A stretch of 64,000 nucleotides of DNA from Campanula takesimana (lineage: Eukaryota > Streptophyta > Magnoliopsida > Asterales > Campanulaceae), in contig JAOWBW010002208.1 in the NCBI GenBank assembly GCA_026119855.1, forward strand, positions 1-64,000, given 5' to 3'. Position 1 is the stretch's first letter. The number at the start of each line of letters is the position of its first letter. Under the pieces are notes generated by a model. It made no database searches. It was not told where the DNA came from and saw nothing but the letters and a program-made list of their open reading frames with translations. The translations under genes were made by a program, and so were the position numbers. Positions 44,859-55,081 of the stretch are shown one piece after another.

Positions 44859-45887
44859 AATAATGATTCATTAGAAGAGGCAGACACATACCAATTAAAT
44901 AACGAATACACTAAAGAAATCTCAGAACAGGTTATCAATCAAAACGCGTCTCGAGCCCAAGCTGCCGATGAGGTGTTAACATGTGTGAATTTGGGAATCG
45001 AAGCCAAGCCAAAGGAGACACAGCCCGAGGATATCTTCAACGGAAAAGGCCAGGTCGAGACAACCGAGGAGGACCAAGAAGCGACCCCCTCCACAACCTC
45101 GTGGAGGACCATCAGTCGGCGAGTTCGAGCCGTGTTGAGAATGCAGTCTCCTCGGAACAAAGACGAAAAGGAAGAACTCATCAAGTTACTGCAATACCTC
45201 AACCATTTTACAACAGTGGGGGAACCGACACTCAGAGAAATAGAAAGGGCCCGCGACCAAGAATGGAGTTCGAGATGTGAGTTCGCGTTATGCTGCCTCA
45301 AGGAGTACCTCACGAATACCCCAATCCTGCACCCGACACATGGGAATGAACTTCGGACCCCAACACCAACGACAGAATCGTGGCCCTCGCGCCAGGAAAA
45401 GAAAATCAGTGAAAAACTGCAAAGATTTTTGGAAAAATACCCCCTCTCAGTCCACCGATACACAAGAATAGGGACCCCTTTCGCAAAATTGTTCGACCAA
45501 CTGAGACAAATGGGCAAGATGCAGCCTCTAGGAGAACATTCACTCCTCTCCGAATTACCACCCTTTCAACCATTTGAACCTACTAAAAGTTGCTCTTACC
45601 ACCAAGACGAAGGCCACGACACCAACGACTGTGTCGCTCTACAAAGGAGAATCCAAGGCTTGATGGACGAGAACATGCTCACCGGCGTGAGAGGATTTTG
45701 GTTCTATAGGGAAAGCGAAAACTTAGAACTCCTCGGTTGCTACGAAATTGAGCCTTATGTGAGGAACGGCCCAGAGGTACTCTCGCACCTGACTGCAGAA
45801 ACGATTCAAGACATCTCAAGAGAAATAGAGGATTTGAAGCAACGCGTCGACGCAATGACCAAAGCTCGAGGCGCGCCACAAGATTAG
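44859..45887 (+). pseudogene. rearranged pol remnant plus a third gag C-terminal module
   Basis: Open frame in the -1 phase relative to the protease ORF, readable from 44859 to the stop at 45887; the first ATG is 44973. It starts with a pol linker (EVLTCVNLGIEAK), then has a short segment like the RT/RNase H junction (QEWSSRCEFALCCLKEYLTN, then TPIL, about 45255-45325), then a gag-type module FAKLFDQLRQMGKMQPL with CSYHQDEGHDTNDC near 45591 and RRIQGLMDENML. The RT palm, the rest of RNase H and integrase are gone. Order and content imply a large deletion plus joining of gag sequence. Whether it is translated is unknown. Confidence 0.65.
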
Positions 45888-46475
45888 ACAGAATGGCAGA
45901 TTTGGATGGCAGCCCGCTCAAGGAACCAGTCAACATCAGCAAGCTCAGACGCTACTACGACTAGTACAATCCCCCTCTCTAAAAAAAATGTTTACTACGC
46001 AAAAAGAAGCCCGATAGACTGAAAACCCGCAAAGGGCGGTCTATGCAAAATAAGGGTGCGTACAAAGTTCGCTAGATCGAAAACCCGCAAGGGCGGTCTA
46101 GGCAAAAGTTAGAGCATTCCCCCTTCTATCTTCCCTTTCTCTAAAATCATTCTAGTCCGACTGGAGTGAACTACGGTGACCTGAGCCCCTTAGTCCTATT
46201 TGTAAAATGGGAACGTAGGCAGCCTTTCAAAAGGTGCGGTCTAAAAAACAAATAAACATCCAAATCCTGTCACAAAGCAATAAAGATAGAAGTTGTATTT
46301 TCTGAAAGCAAAAACTTTTATTTCCATAGTCATTGCATGCTAACACTTATTTGATGATTCTAAGCTTGACATACTTTTTGAATAAATAACCTATTCTGAA
46401 ATTTAGACTAAAACGTAAAATAAGACATAAATTAAAACTAATGTGTCTACAATGACTATGGAAGAATGCTCGGAA
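45888..46475 (+). other. spacer between sense and antisense genes
   Basis: No gene. Two GAAAACCCGCAA-GGGCGGTCTA boxes (about 46020-46050 and 46078-46105) and the hairpin motif at 46168-46221. Confidence 0.7.
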
Positions 46476-47909
46476 CTACCCCTTAGAGCCACTTGTGCCC
46501 TCGGTCTCCTTCTTCTTGCTTTGTCCACGGCGAGCCTTCTTCTTCTTAGGTTTCTCACAAAATCTCCTCTCAAACTCGCTAACACCCTTAGCTTTACCAT
46601 TAGGAGCCTCACCATTCTTTCTCTTCTTGGAAATACCCGCTCCTTCTCCATTCACTCTAGCCATACTCCTAAAAATCCTCCTCTCATAAGCCTCAGCCTC
46701 CTTAACCCTTAAAGAAGAACTCGGAGCGCAGGATGCCAAAATAGTGCCCCTTAGAGTCTCTAGAGTCTGCTCCTCTCGCCCAAGTCTCTTTATATACCAC
46801 TCCAAATACTCTCGTGACAAATAGTTGTTGTTGGAGCGCGTAATGAAGGTCTTGCAGCTGAAACCGGCTTTCCCCCACATCTGGGAGAGAAGGACTGAAG
46901 CACTGTCGTCAAGATGAAGTATACCAAAAGGGAACTCAGTCCACTCCTCGTCCCAACCCTCCGGGATTGTCTGCACCAGGCCATACTGACGGAGTACCCT
47001 AACGGGGTAGTAGAAAGTAGTCCCCGACAGTGCCGGCACTCGGATCACATACAAGCCTATTTGTTTCTCCCTTACCAAGCAAATGTACCAATGGGGCACC
47101 ACCCATTGAATGTCATCAGTCACCATCTCTGCCAAATACTGTTCCCAACCTTTGAGAGTCATGCCCTCAAACCGCTCCGCCATCCCCCTAATACGGTGCA
47201 TCCATGGAGCCACCTTCAGAGAAGCTGCCGGTTTGTTGACGCGAAGCCTCTCTTGTAACCACATAGTCAAGAGCCTATCACTACCACAGGGCATCCCACC
47301 ATAAGCCGCGAGATGGGGAATCCCATAGAGCATCTCTCCAAGGATAGCCGGCACAATGTCATAGCCGAGACGAGCGGAATTTACCATGCCCAAGCACCCT
47401 TCACTGGCTAACCCAACCTCAGAGGGGAAGAGAATAGAGGCAAACAAGCATAGTGCAAGATGGTCCAAAGAACGGTCAGAAGCCACGTCCATGCGCATAA
47501 AGTGTTGTGGCATCCAAGAAAGGTCAACATAGCCGCCCCTAGCATACCTATCAAAGTCCTCCACGGACACGCCAAAGGTCATCAACTTGTTCCTCAAGCA
47601 AACAAATTCAAAAGGAAAGGCAACTTTACCCTTCCCTTCGTAGCCGTAAAGCGCTGCAATGTCTTTATATGTGGGTGTCGTCTCGTTGAATGAAAAATTG
47701 AAGACATGGAGGGTGTCATTCCAAAACTTCCCACAGGCTTGCAAAAGGTTGGTATTGGAGTTCCTGTGCAAAAGTGACTAAAGACACTTTATCCCATACC
47801 GTTCATCAAGTTTCCTACGACTAGAACCAGAAAGTTTGGAAACCCACTTCTCCAAAGAGGTTATAAAGACTTTTTTCTCAAGACTTGTGATCCTAGCCTC
47901 ATGATCCAT
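46476..47909 (-). pseudogene. antisense plant mobile domain protein 1 (PMD1)
   Basis: Minus strand frame from ATG 47909 to TAG 46478, 478 codons, broken only by a TAG at 47780-47778. It opens with a short coiled coil (MDHEARITSLEKKV), then a PMD-like core: KFWNDTLHVFNFSFNETTPTYKDIAALYGYEG, in two parts near 47740-47640, later HLALCLFASILFPSE and the HWYICLVREKQ region. The C-terminus is strongly basic (KKRKNGE, EKPKKKKARRGQSKKKE), suggesting nuclear targeting. No intron is needed. The plant mobile domain (aminotransferase-like, also in MAIN/MAIL proteins) is known in transposons and host genes; its role in Tat elements is not established. It sits tail-to-tail with the sense genes. Confidence 0.8.
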
Positions 47910-48403
47910 GGCAAAGAGCAAGAAAATTGGTGATTGGAACTCTAAATTTCTCAAAAGAAGTGGCTGGTATGAATTCTAAGGCAACACAAACTCCCCTTAA
48001 ATAGTACACAAACTCCAATTCTTGCCAGGAAAAGGAAAACCAGAGTCGGCGACAGACTTGGCCACGCGGCCACAATTGTCCTCGGCCACGCGGCCACAAT
48101 TGCTCTTGGCTTGGCGGCCGACTTTTCCTTGGCCACGCGGCCACTATTGCCCCATGCAGAAATTTCAGATCGATTGCTCCTACCCCGCAGCGGATCCATG
48201 CAAACAACGTACCTGCCCCTCCCCTTGGCTCATGCATTGTAGAAAAATTAGGAGCATTGTAAAATAATTAGCTTGTACAAATAGGTGGTCACAAAATCAT
48301 TCTCATTCTAGTGCATAAATATACATTGTTAAATAGTTGTCCAGTACATATTTGTCTCTACTAGCTAACAGTACAGGAATAAGGAAAAGAGGATGGGTCC
48401 CGC
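47910..48403 (-). promoter_or_regulatory. region upstream of PMD1 with GGCC-box cluster
   Basis: Four boxes at about 48058-48157 (TTGGCCACGCGGCCA and variants), the same as in the LTR U3. They lie about 150-250 bases upstream of the PMD1 ATG on the minus strand. The rest, to the PMD2 stop at 48404, shows nothing else clear. Confidence 0.55.
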
Positions 48404-50607
48404 CTAATCAGATTCCTCCTCCGTGGTGTCTCCACGCCGCGCTGAAGCTCGAGAGCTACCGGCACCCGAACTCCGTCCACGAACCGCTCAACCACCAGTA
48501 TAGGAGGAGCCCGCACCGTTCGGAGACCGTTCCCGATGCTGGGGAGCCACGACATCATCCCGCTGGCAAGTGCAAGAATGATATGCCTCTCTCAATAGGC
48601 GCATCAGTACGTTCTCCCACTGAACAGAACGAACGTACGCCTCCCGAGTCACCTAAAAGGGAAACCAAGGCAATGATTACAATGCAGAAATAACAAGTGT
48701 GTGTGTGCATGACTGAGATAAGGTCATACCCCAGCATCAGGCGGAGGAACAAAAGTCTCCTCGATAACATCTGCGGCCGTCGGCTCCAAGCTAATCTCCA
48801 CCTCCCGGCCACCTCTCATCACCCTCAGCTACTCGAACGGGGAGGCATGTCGACCAAAGGCCGACTCCGACCAACATACCGGGCCGAGCTCGATCCCTCT
48901 CCCGATAACATCTTAGCCCGAACCTGAGGGCTGATCAACCGAGTCCGCACATAGCCGGCGTAGTCGTCACTCCCCTTATAATGCTCTGCCGGAGTGGGAG
49001 CCAAGAAAGTTGCCAACCTCGCAGGATGGAGTATATCCCAAGGAGGGTCATAAGGAGCCCACGGTAACGCACCAGCCCTATGCTGACGAACCACCCTTTC
49101 TCCAAGATACATGGCCTCCCCGGTGAGACCCACTAGCAGAACCCTAGAAGCGGTCAACTCCACTACATAGGGACCCACCGAAGCCTCATTAGCCGGACTC
49201 CATGGGTAAAACCTGACCCCGACAGGCTCAGACATCGCAAAAACCCTCCTCAGATCGATGGCATCCACCGTCTTCCTATCTCGGTTTCTGCGGGGAGGAG
49301 CCCTGTTGCTCTTGCACCAGTACGACATGACAGGGACGACCTTGTTGGCACGCATCACCAACTGAAAAGGGGAGACACCAAAGATCTCGTACACCCAAGC
49401 CTGTGCATACAATGAAAGAGACATTTCAGACCAAAAGATAGAGCAGAAATCTCAACAAGTGAAAAGAAGGGTAGTCAAGAGCATACCTCAAAGGCGAACT
49501 GAAACCCGTCAAAGGCCGACGAGCTAGCCCTCGAGCAATGATCCAATGCCCGGTAAATCCCAGCCAAACCGGCTCCACCCCAAGAAATCCCACCGACTTG
49601 GTCCAAATCCACAAAAGCCCCTAGCAGCGAGTACCTGCAGACAGTAGCCCCACTGGGAAACAGAAACTCTAAAAAGCCGTACCATAAGAATAGCCGGACC
49701 AAGCAATCCAAGTCATACTCTCCCCTACCGAAGGCCTCAATAGCGATCTCCACCAAACGGTTCACCTTCCCGGCCTCCACTCCATAACCCTTGACACCTC
49801 CTCCCAGATCAGTGTCAACTCCCAACAGAGACTGCCTATAGTCCCGCCGCTCCGCCAAGCTCTCATCAAAAGGCAAAGGGGTAGCAGTGAACCTCAACCC
49901 CGTGATAGCCGCAAAATCCGTCGGCGTGATGGTAATCTCTCCCCAACTGAAGTGAAAAGTATGGGTGGTGTCCCACCAGAACTCCCTGCACACCTCTATC
50001 ACCGCCGCCACCTTCAGAGTGCCCCCAACCGTGCGGACACTATCAAAGAATGGGCCAAACCCCATAGCCTCAATCCGAGCACGCAAACCACCCGGTCCCT
50101 CCGGCAGAGACGCCCACAGTTTGCCCACAGTCACTGTGGACCCACGAGCCTTGATCCTCTGCAGGTAAACACAGCACAAGTATGTTATATTTCTAGCAAT
50201 TTACATTTCTAGCAACCCACGTTTCTAGCAATTCACAATTCTAGCAATCTATATTTTGTACAAAAGTGCGAAAAATGTGAAAATGAACGAAGAGAAAATT
50301 TGAAATGTACCTCTCGTGTCTCCAGAAGGCCCATCAACCAGTGACGCTCCTAGTCGATGTAGAAGTCGTAATCTTGATCAAACGTCGATCGGAGAAGGCC
50401 ATCGCGAAAGTTCTGAGTCGCCGCTCGTGGTCTCAAACCGCCCCGTGGTATCAAGGGCACCGCTTCAAAACCCGCTCTTGGGTCAGCCCCTACATTTCCC
50501 TCACCTTGAGGATCGCCATGCCACTGTTCTTGTTCTTGTTGTGGAGGCACATATCCACCTTGGCCTGGAAAATCCCTAAACAAGGCTTCGTTAATCCAAT
50601 CCGCCAT
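48404..50607 (-). pseudogene. antisense plant mobile domain protein 2 (PMD2), four exons
   Basis: Minus strand. Exon 1 50607-50311 (starts MADWINEALF), exon 2 50158-49487, exon 3 49400-48730, exon 4 48652-48404. Introns 50310-50159, 49486-49401 and 48729-48653 have GT and AG ends and all are phase 0. The PMD core is in exon 2: EFWWDTTHTFHFSWGEITIT, then PTDFAAITGLRF; exon 3 has AWVYEIFGVSPFQL. Breaks: TAG at 50352-50350 in exon 1, one missing base near 48830 in exon 3 (671 bases where 672 keeps frame), and TGA at 48490-48488 in exon 4. An intact version would have about 630 codons. Antisense introns are not removed when the sense genomic RNA is copied, which explains their survival. Distinct from PMD1 in sequence and structure. 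Confidence 0.78.
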
Positions 50608-52037
50608 GTTATCCAAAGTATTCAAAGTAAAATCCTCAAAAAAATTATCGGATCCAAGCTTTCTCTCTCTAAAGCTCGAATTCTCTCTCTCTAACTCAAC
50701 AATGGTGGAAGGAAGAAGAAGGAAGAAGAAAAGAAGGAGAAGAGGGAGGGTTGCTGGCACTGTGACCAAGGAGTCAGCCCGACGGCGACCTTGGCCACGC
50801 GGCCACTTCTGCCCTCGCAATCACAGCCGTCAGATCAGCGATCCGCGTAAAGGAGATTTGACCACTCAGCGTCCTTGGCCACGCGGCCACTATTGCAATT
50901 CAGTGACCTTGGCCACGCGGCCAACCTTGTCCTTTCAGACAAAATCTAATTTTTACCCCTAATCTTTTTCTCTTTGTTCATTTTAGGCTCCCTAGCCTAT
51001 TTTGACCTTGAAATTTTGACCTTAAAATTTCCATTTTCTTTCCCATCTTCACCGCGATGGTCGGAACCCGTCCGTTTCTACCTCGTGTGTGCCCCAAATA
51101 TTTGCTTAGGATTCACATGATTGCAGAGACTCGTTCGCCTCTATGTCATGCGCATCCTAGATCGATCGTGATTGGCAGAGACCCGTTCGTCTCTAATTGC
51201 GAGAGATCCAGTATCTATTATTTTAGCGCGATCGGCAGGAACCCGTCCGTTTCTGATTGCGTTTACCCCGGTAGTTACCACTTCCACCTTGAGGCCATTT
51301 AGACTCCGTAGTCTTTATTGTCTCATTATCCCCCAATATTTTCTTAGGGTTCATATGATTGTAGAAACCCGTCAGCCTCTACGTTATGTGCATCGTAGAA
51401 CGATCGCGTCCGTTGCGAAAGTTCCAGCATTTATTATTTCCATCTTGGGATTATTTAGACGCCGTAGTCTTTATTGTCCCATTATCCCTCTTACCTCCTC
51501 TTCCCAAATGACTTCATTGCTTACGAATGTTCGTTCTTCATACAAGATAGTATCCGTAGGATTGTTATCCCCAGCAGGAGTCTGATGTGTCGTTTCCCTA
51601 ACGAATGTTCAGTCTTCATAGAGGATAGGGTCCGTAGGTTTGTTATCCGCAGCAGAAGTTCGATGTCTCGTTTTATCCCCAAAACTCTGAACTACGACCG
51701 GCTTGATTCTCCAAGGATACGTAGGAAACCTGAAAAGGTTCAGCCACCCGACCGACATGGTCATCTCTCATCCCCTGTAGTTGCATTTTCCCAGGCAGAT
51801 GCATTTTCCCACAGATCAGACTTCTCCCCAGCAGAATATGTTGCTCCCCACCAGTGGACAATCATTCCCAATTTCCCATCAGATTTGAACTACGTTTGGC
51901 TTGATTCCTCCATGGATACGTAGGTCGCCTGCCAAGGTTCAGCCGTTCCCATACCTTCCGCCTGTTTTGAAACTCATGTTTCATAGCGGTTCATATTTTT
52001 ATCGTCGACCCTCCATTGCCTTGCAAGAAGCGTCGCC
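50608..52037 (+). other. region upstream of PMD2 and 3' region of the Tat element
   Basis: GGCC boxes at about 50788-50930 lie 180-325 bases upstream of the PMD2 ATG (minus strand). 51055-51290 repeats ACCCGTCCGTTTCT-type phrases; 51520-51680 has a unit of about 80 bases twice. Hairpin motifs at 51689-51728 and 51887-51925 (plus). No gene. Confidence 0.6.
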
Positions 52038-52047
52038 GAGGGGCTAC
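52038..52047 (+). promoter_or_regulatory. polypurine tract of the Tat element
   Basis: GAGGGGCTAC directly before the LTR start TGTTAG, embedded in GTCGCCGAGGGGCTAC; the minus Tat element has nearly the same sequence before its LTR. Confidence 0.8.
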
Positions 52048-53313
52048 TGTTAGTACCCGACCTGAAAATGAGTTTATTAGGGATTTCCCAAATATACAAG
52101 GACTTTATAAGAATTAGAAACCTCGCAAAGACTTGTCCCGGATTCCCGAAATACCTCATTTATGACAAAATCCATCAAAATAGGTAACTTATGGTTTCCT
52201 TAAAACCATGCAGAAACCCTAGCTTAGGAATCACGTCAGCCCGCAACCTTGGCCACGCGGCCAACCTTGCTGCGCCTCCGACCTTGGCCACGCGGCCAAC
52301 ATTGTCACCGTCTTCAATCATGGCCAGGCGGCCAACCTTGCTCCGGATGATCCTGACCGTCAGATCTTCCCCTCAGTTTACTATATAAATCCATTCCATC
52401 CCATTGGTTAGGGATCCCTAGTTTGAGAGTCTTAAATCCGATTTTGAGAGTTCTTAAACATTATTTTGCTCCCTAATTAAGCATTCAAACGCTCAAGGAG
52501 ATCAAGGTTTATTTCTTGCCAACATAGGTAAGTTTTTCTAACTTTTTCTTCATGTTCTTGCATCATTTTTAATGTAGATCTTTTATAGTCATGTTCTTAC
52601 ATGTTTATTCATAGTTTCTTTATATGCTTTGCATGTTCATTCATATGTTCATAATATGTTCTTCGCATGTTCTTCGTGTTCATAGATTAAAACCTTATTT
52701 ATGCTATATTTAGGGTTGTGATCTTCATGTTTGCATGTTATTTCATAGCCGATGATGATTTAGGGTTCATCAACCCAAGGATGATCTAGGAACTATTTCT
52801 AAACCCTAAGCTTTAGGTAATTACTCCCATGTTCAATAATCCTCCCATGATGAATGTGATGAATGTTCATCGAGATCTCATTGATGGCATAGTCATTATT
52901 CTAGGATGTGATCATCCTGCATGTTTCTTTCTCCTCCCTCTTCATTATGCATGATCCCTATTCTCTCTCCACATTCTAATTATGTGCGAACTACGCTGAC
53001 CTGAGCTTCTCACATTGAGAGGAACGTAGGCAATCTTCGGATCCGGTCTAAATCACTAGCACACTACATACACCGCATCATGATAGAAAAACCGATCAAT
53101 TCGGGCAATAGGAGTGATAACGTTCAATATTCTTCTATTGTTGTAATTTGACCCCCGAACCCACTAAAAATGCCTTTTTCAATATTTTGGCTTTAATTAA
53201 AACGGCGTGGCGACTCTCATAATTTTAATGTCGTTATGAATATTCCCTTTTGTAAATAATAATAATCATAAGATACTTCCCATGCGTCGCTTCATTGGAA
53301 AGGGGTATTCACA
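52048..53313 (+). repeat. 3' LTR of the Tat element
   Basis: 1266 bases, matching 38429-39693 with about 30 single-base differences and one 1-base indel by eye. Followed by ATATC, the TSD. Confidence 0.95.
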
Positions 53314-53318
53314 ATATC

Positions 53319-53590
53319 CCACGAATTCTAAGAATCAACTGAACAAGTTCTCAACATGTCCTCAAGAATCTGAATGGTTCTTTCTGACTGATCTGTCTGA
53401 GGATGAAAAGTCGTTCTATATCCCAATTCTGAATTCAAAGCCTTCTGAATTGCTTACTAAAATCAAGATGTAAATAAGGAACCCATATCTAATACCATGC
53501 TCGTAGGCATCCCATGAAATCGAACTATCTTCTGAACAAATAAGTAACAACTGGAATTAGCATTTATACCCTCAAAATAAATAAGGTGAG
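53319..53590 (-). pseudogene. pol: chromovirus integrase core fragment
   Basis: Minus-strand pieces of an integrase core across three frames: RFHGMPTSMV-like start, a KQFRRL segment and RTIQILEDMLR-like end. It joins the part at 38081-38423 once the Tat insertion is removed. Stops and frameshifts show it was already decayed. GTGAG at 53586-53590 precedes Sire-B and is its expected TSD; the other copy is outside the window. Confidence 0.75.
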
Positions 53591-55008
53591 TGTTGGGTAT
53601 GCTTATCACTTAACCCTCCTACTTATGTTAGAATTGATTGATACCATCACCTGTGTTTATTTTAAGGACTTTAGGACCCTATGTAAGAAGTTTTGTAACT
53701 TCAATTTTTAGCTAAGTCCTCTTTATAGACTAGGCTTAGTATCTAGGGCTGCACTATAATTTCAAGGTAAATAGAGCAAAGGCAAAGCATGGTGCGCACA
53801 CCTTCCATGCGCAGCGCATCCCTTCATGCGCAGCGCATCACCTTCTGCGCACTCCATGCGCATGAATCTCACTTTCTGACCTTACCTTATGAAGCTTGGA
53901 AAGCGTCATAACAAGCTACGCTTTTGAATGAGCCAAATTTTCTGATGTGGACAAACGACAAAACAAGAACACTCAGCACACACGAAGATGGAGACGCTCC
54001 CCTTGTTTGAAATTCAAATCTGAAGACAACTGTCACTCTTGAAGATTTTTGAAAGCTTTCAAATTAATGTCTCCAACGGCTATAAAGGACAGCTGCGTGC
54101 CAATCACAAAGCGACAGCACATAGTCCTTGCTCTGCTCCCCAACGGCTAGTTTTTGGAAGCTCAGCTATAAATAGCATGATCATCCTCATTTTCCAAGCT
54201 GCTGGTGTGTTGCTTGAGAATTGCTTAAGATTTGCTTCCAAAGAGAAACTTTGAAGATTTGAAGATTGCCTACAAGATTTCCTGATTTCTAAGATCAACC
54301 TTCATACCTTCATACTTCACCAAGCCCAGATCCTATAAAGCCTTTGTAACACCAGAATCTTGTGCTCTCCATCTCATAGATTCAAAGAGCCCAGATTTCT
54401 GATACACACACACACCTCTTGAAGTTTCGATCTCATCGATCTTACTTCTAGAGATACACCGGTTATTGTCTAGGATTTTGTTCTTTCATAGATTATAGAT
54501 CTTTGAGTTAGTTTTGTTCTACCTCGCTGTAACTTGTAAACTCTCTCATATAATAAGATCTCTATTAGAAATCCAAGACTAACCATCTTGGTAGAGGACG
54601 TAGATCTTTTCCCGATCGAACCTCTCCAAATAGCGTATCTATTGTTTGTGCTTTTCATTCTACATTTAAACATTACTCATATATTGTTTTGTTTGATCCT
54701 TGTAGATTGTCTTGCATCGTTCGAATTGTGTTTGTGTGCTTTTTGCCTTAGTTTCATCTTGCGCCTATCTTTAAGCTAAAACTTAGTGCGTGCGTATTTA
54801 CACTTCTGCGCATACTCCTTGCGCATAAGTGATTGCTTTAAGACTTCCGTTGTGCATTTCACACTCTTGATGCGCGCTATACTTAGCCAAATTAAGAGTC
54901 ATGCGCATTCGTCATTGCTTTGCAAAAGGGTTTGAAAAGAATTTTAAAAACGCTATTCAGCCCCCCTCTAGCATTTTTCATACCCTTGTTGCCCTTCTGG
55001 GACCAACA
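53591..55008 (+). repeat. 5' LTR of Sire-B
   Basis: 1418 bases, TGTTGGGTATGC to GGGACCAACA. Its U3 has CATGCGCAGCGCATC-type words (53795-53865) where copy A has TGCGCC words. Confidence 0.93.
54167..54174 (+). promoter_or_regulatory. TATA box in the Sire-B LTR
   Basis: TATAAATA after CAACGGCTAGTTTTTGGAAG. Confidence 0.75.
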
Positions 55009-55010
55009 AG

Positions 55011-55022
55011 TGGTATCAGAGC
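55011..55022 (+). promoter_or_regulatory. PBS of Sire-B
   Basis: TGGTATCAGAGC, complementary to initiator tRNA-Met, two bases after the LTR. Confidence 0.93.
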
Positions 55023-55081
55023 AAACACCTTTATAAAACATTTCTGTTTTTCAAGCCTAACAGCTTGGGTGCCGATTCGAT

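Larger units (their letters stand above)
38429..53313 (+). mobile_element. complete Tat/Ogre-type element lacking RT, RNase H and integrase
   Basis: 14,885 bases with LTRs of 1265 and 1266, PBS, PPT and a perfect TSD ATATC. Sense genes: gag, protease plus G-patch, and a rearranged remnant. Antisense genes between pol and the 3' LTR: two plant-mobile-domain proteins. Extra ORFs, some antisense, are known in Tat-clade elements. With about 30 LTR differences by eye (roughly 2-3%) the insertion is fairly recent, so replication enzymes were presumably supplied in trans. Confidence 0.92.

Noticed and set aside
46476..50607. PMD genes as ordinary host genes
   Set aside because: Both lie between a Tat gag-protease and its 3' LTR within one TSD-bounded element and carry stops.
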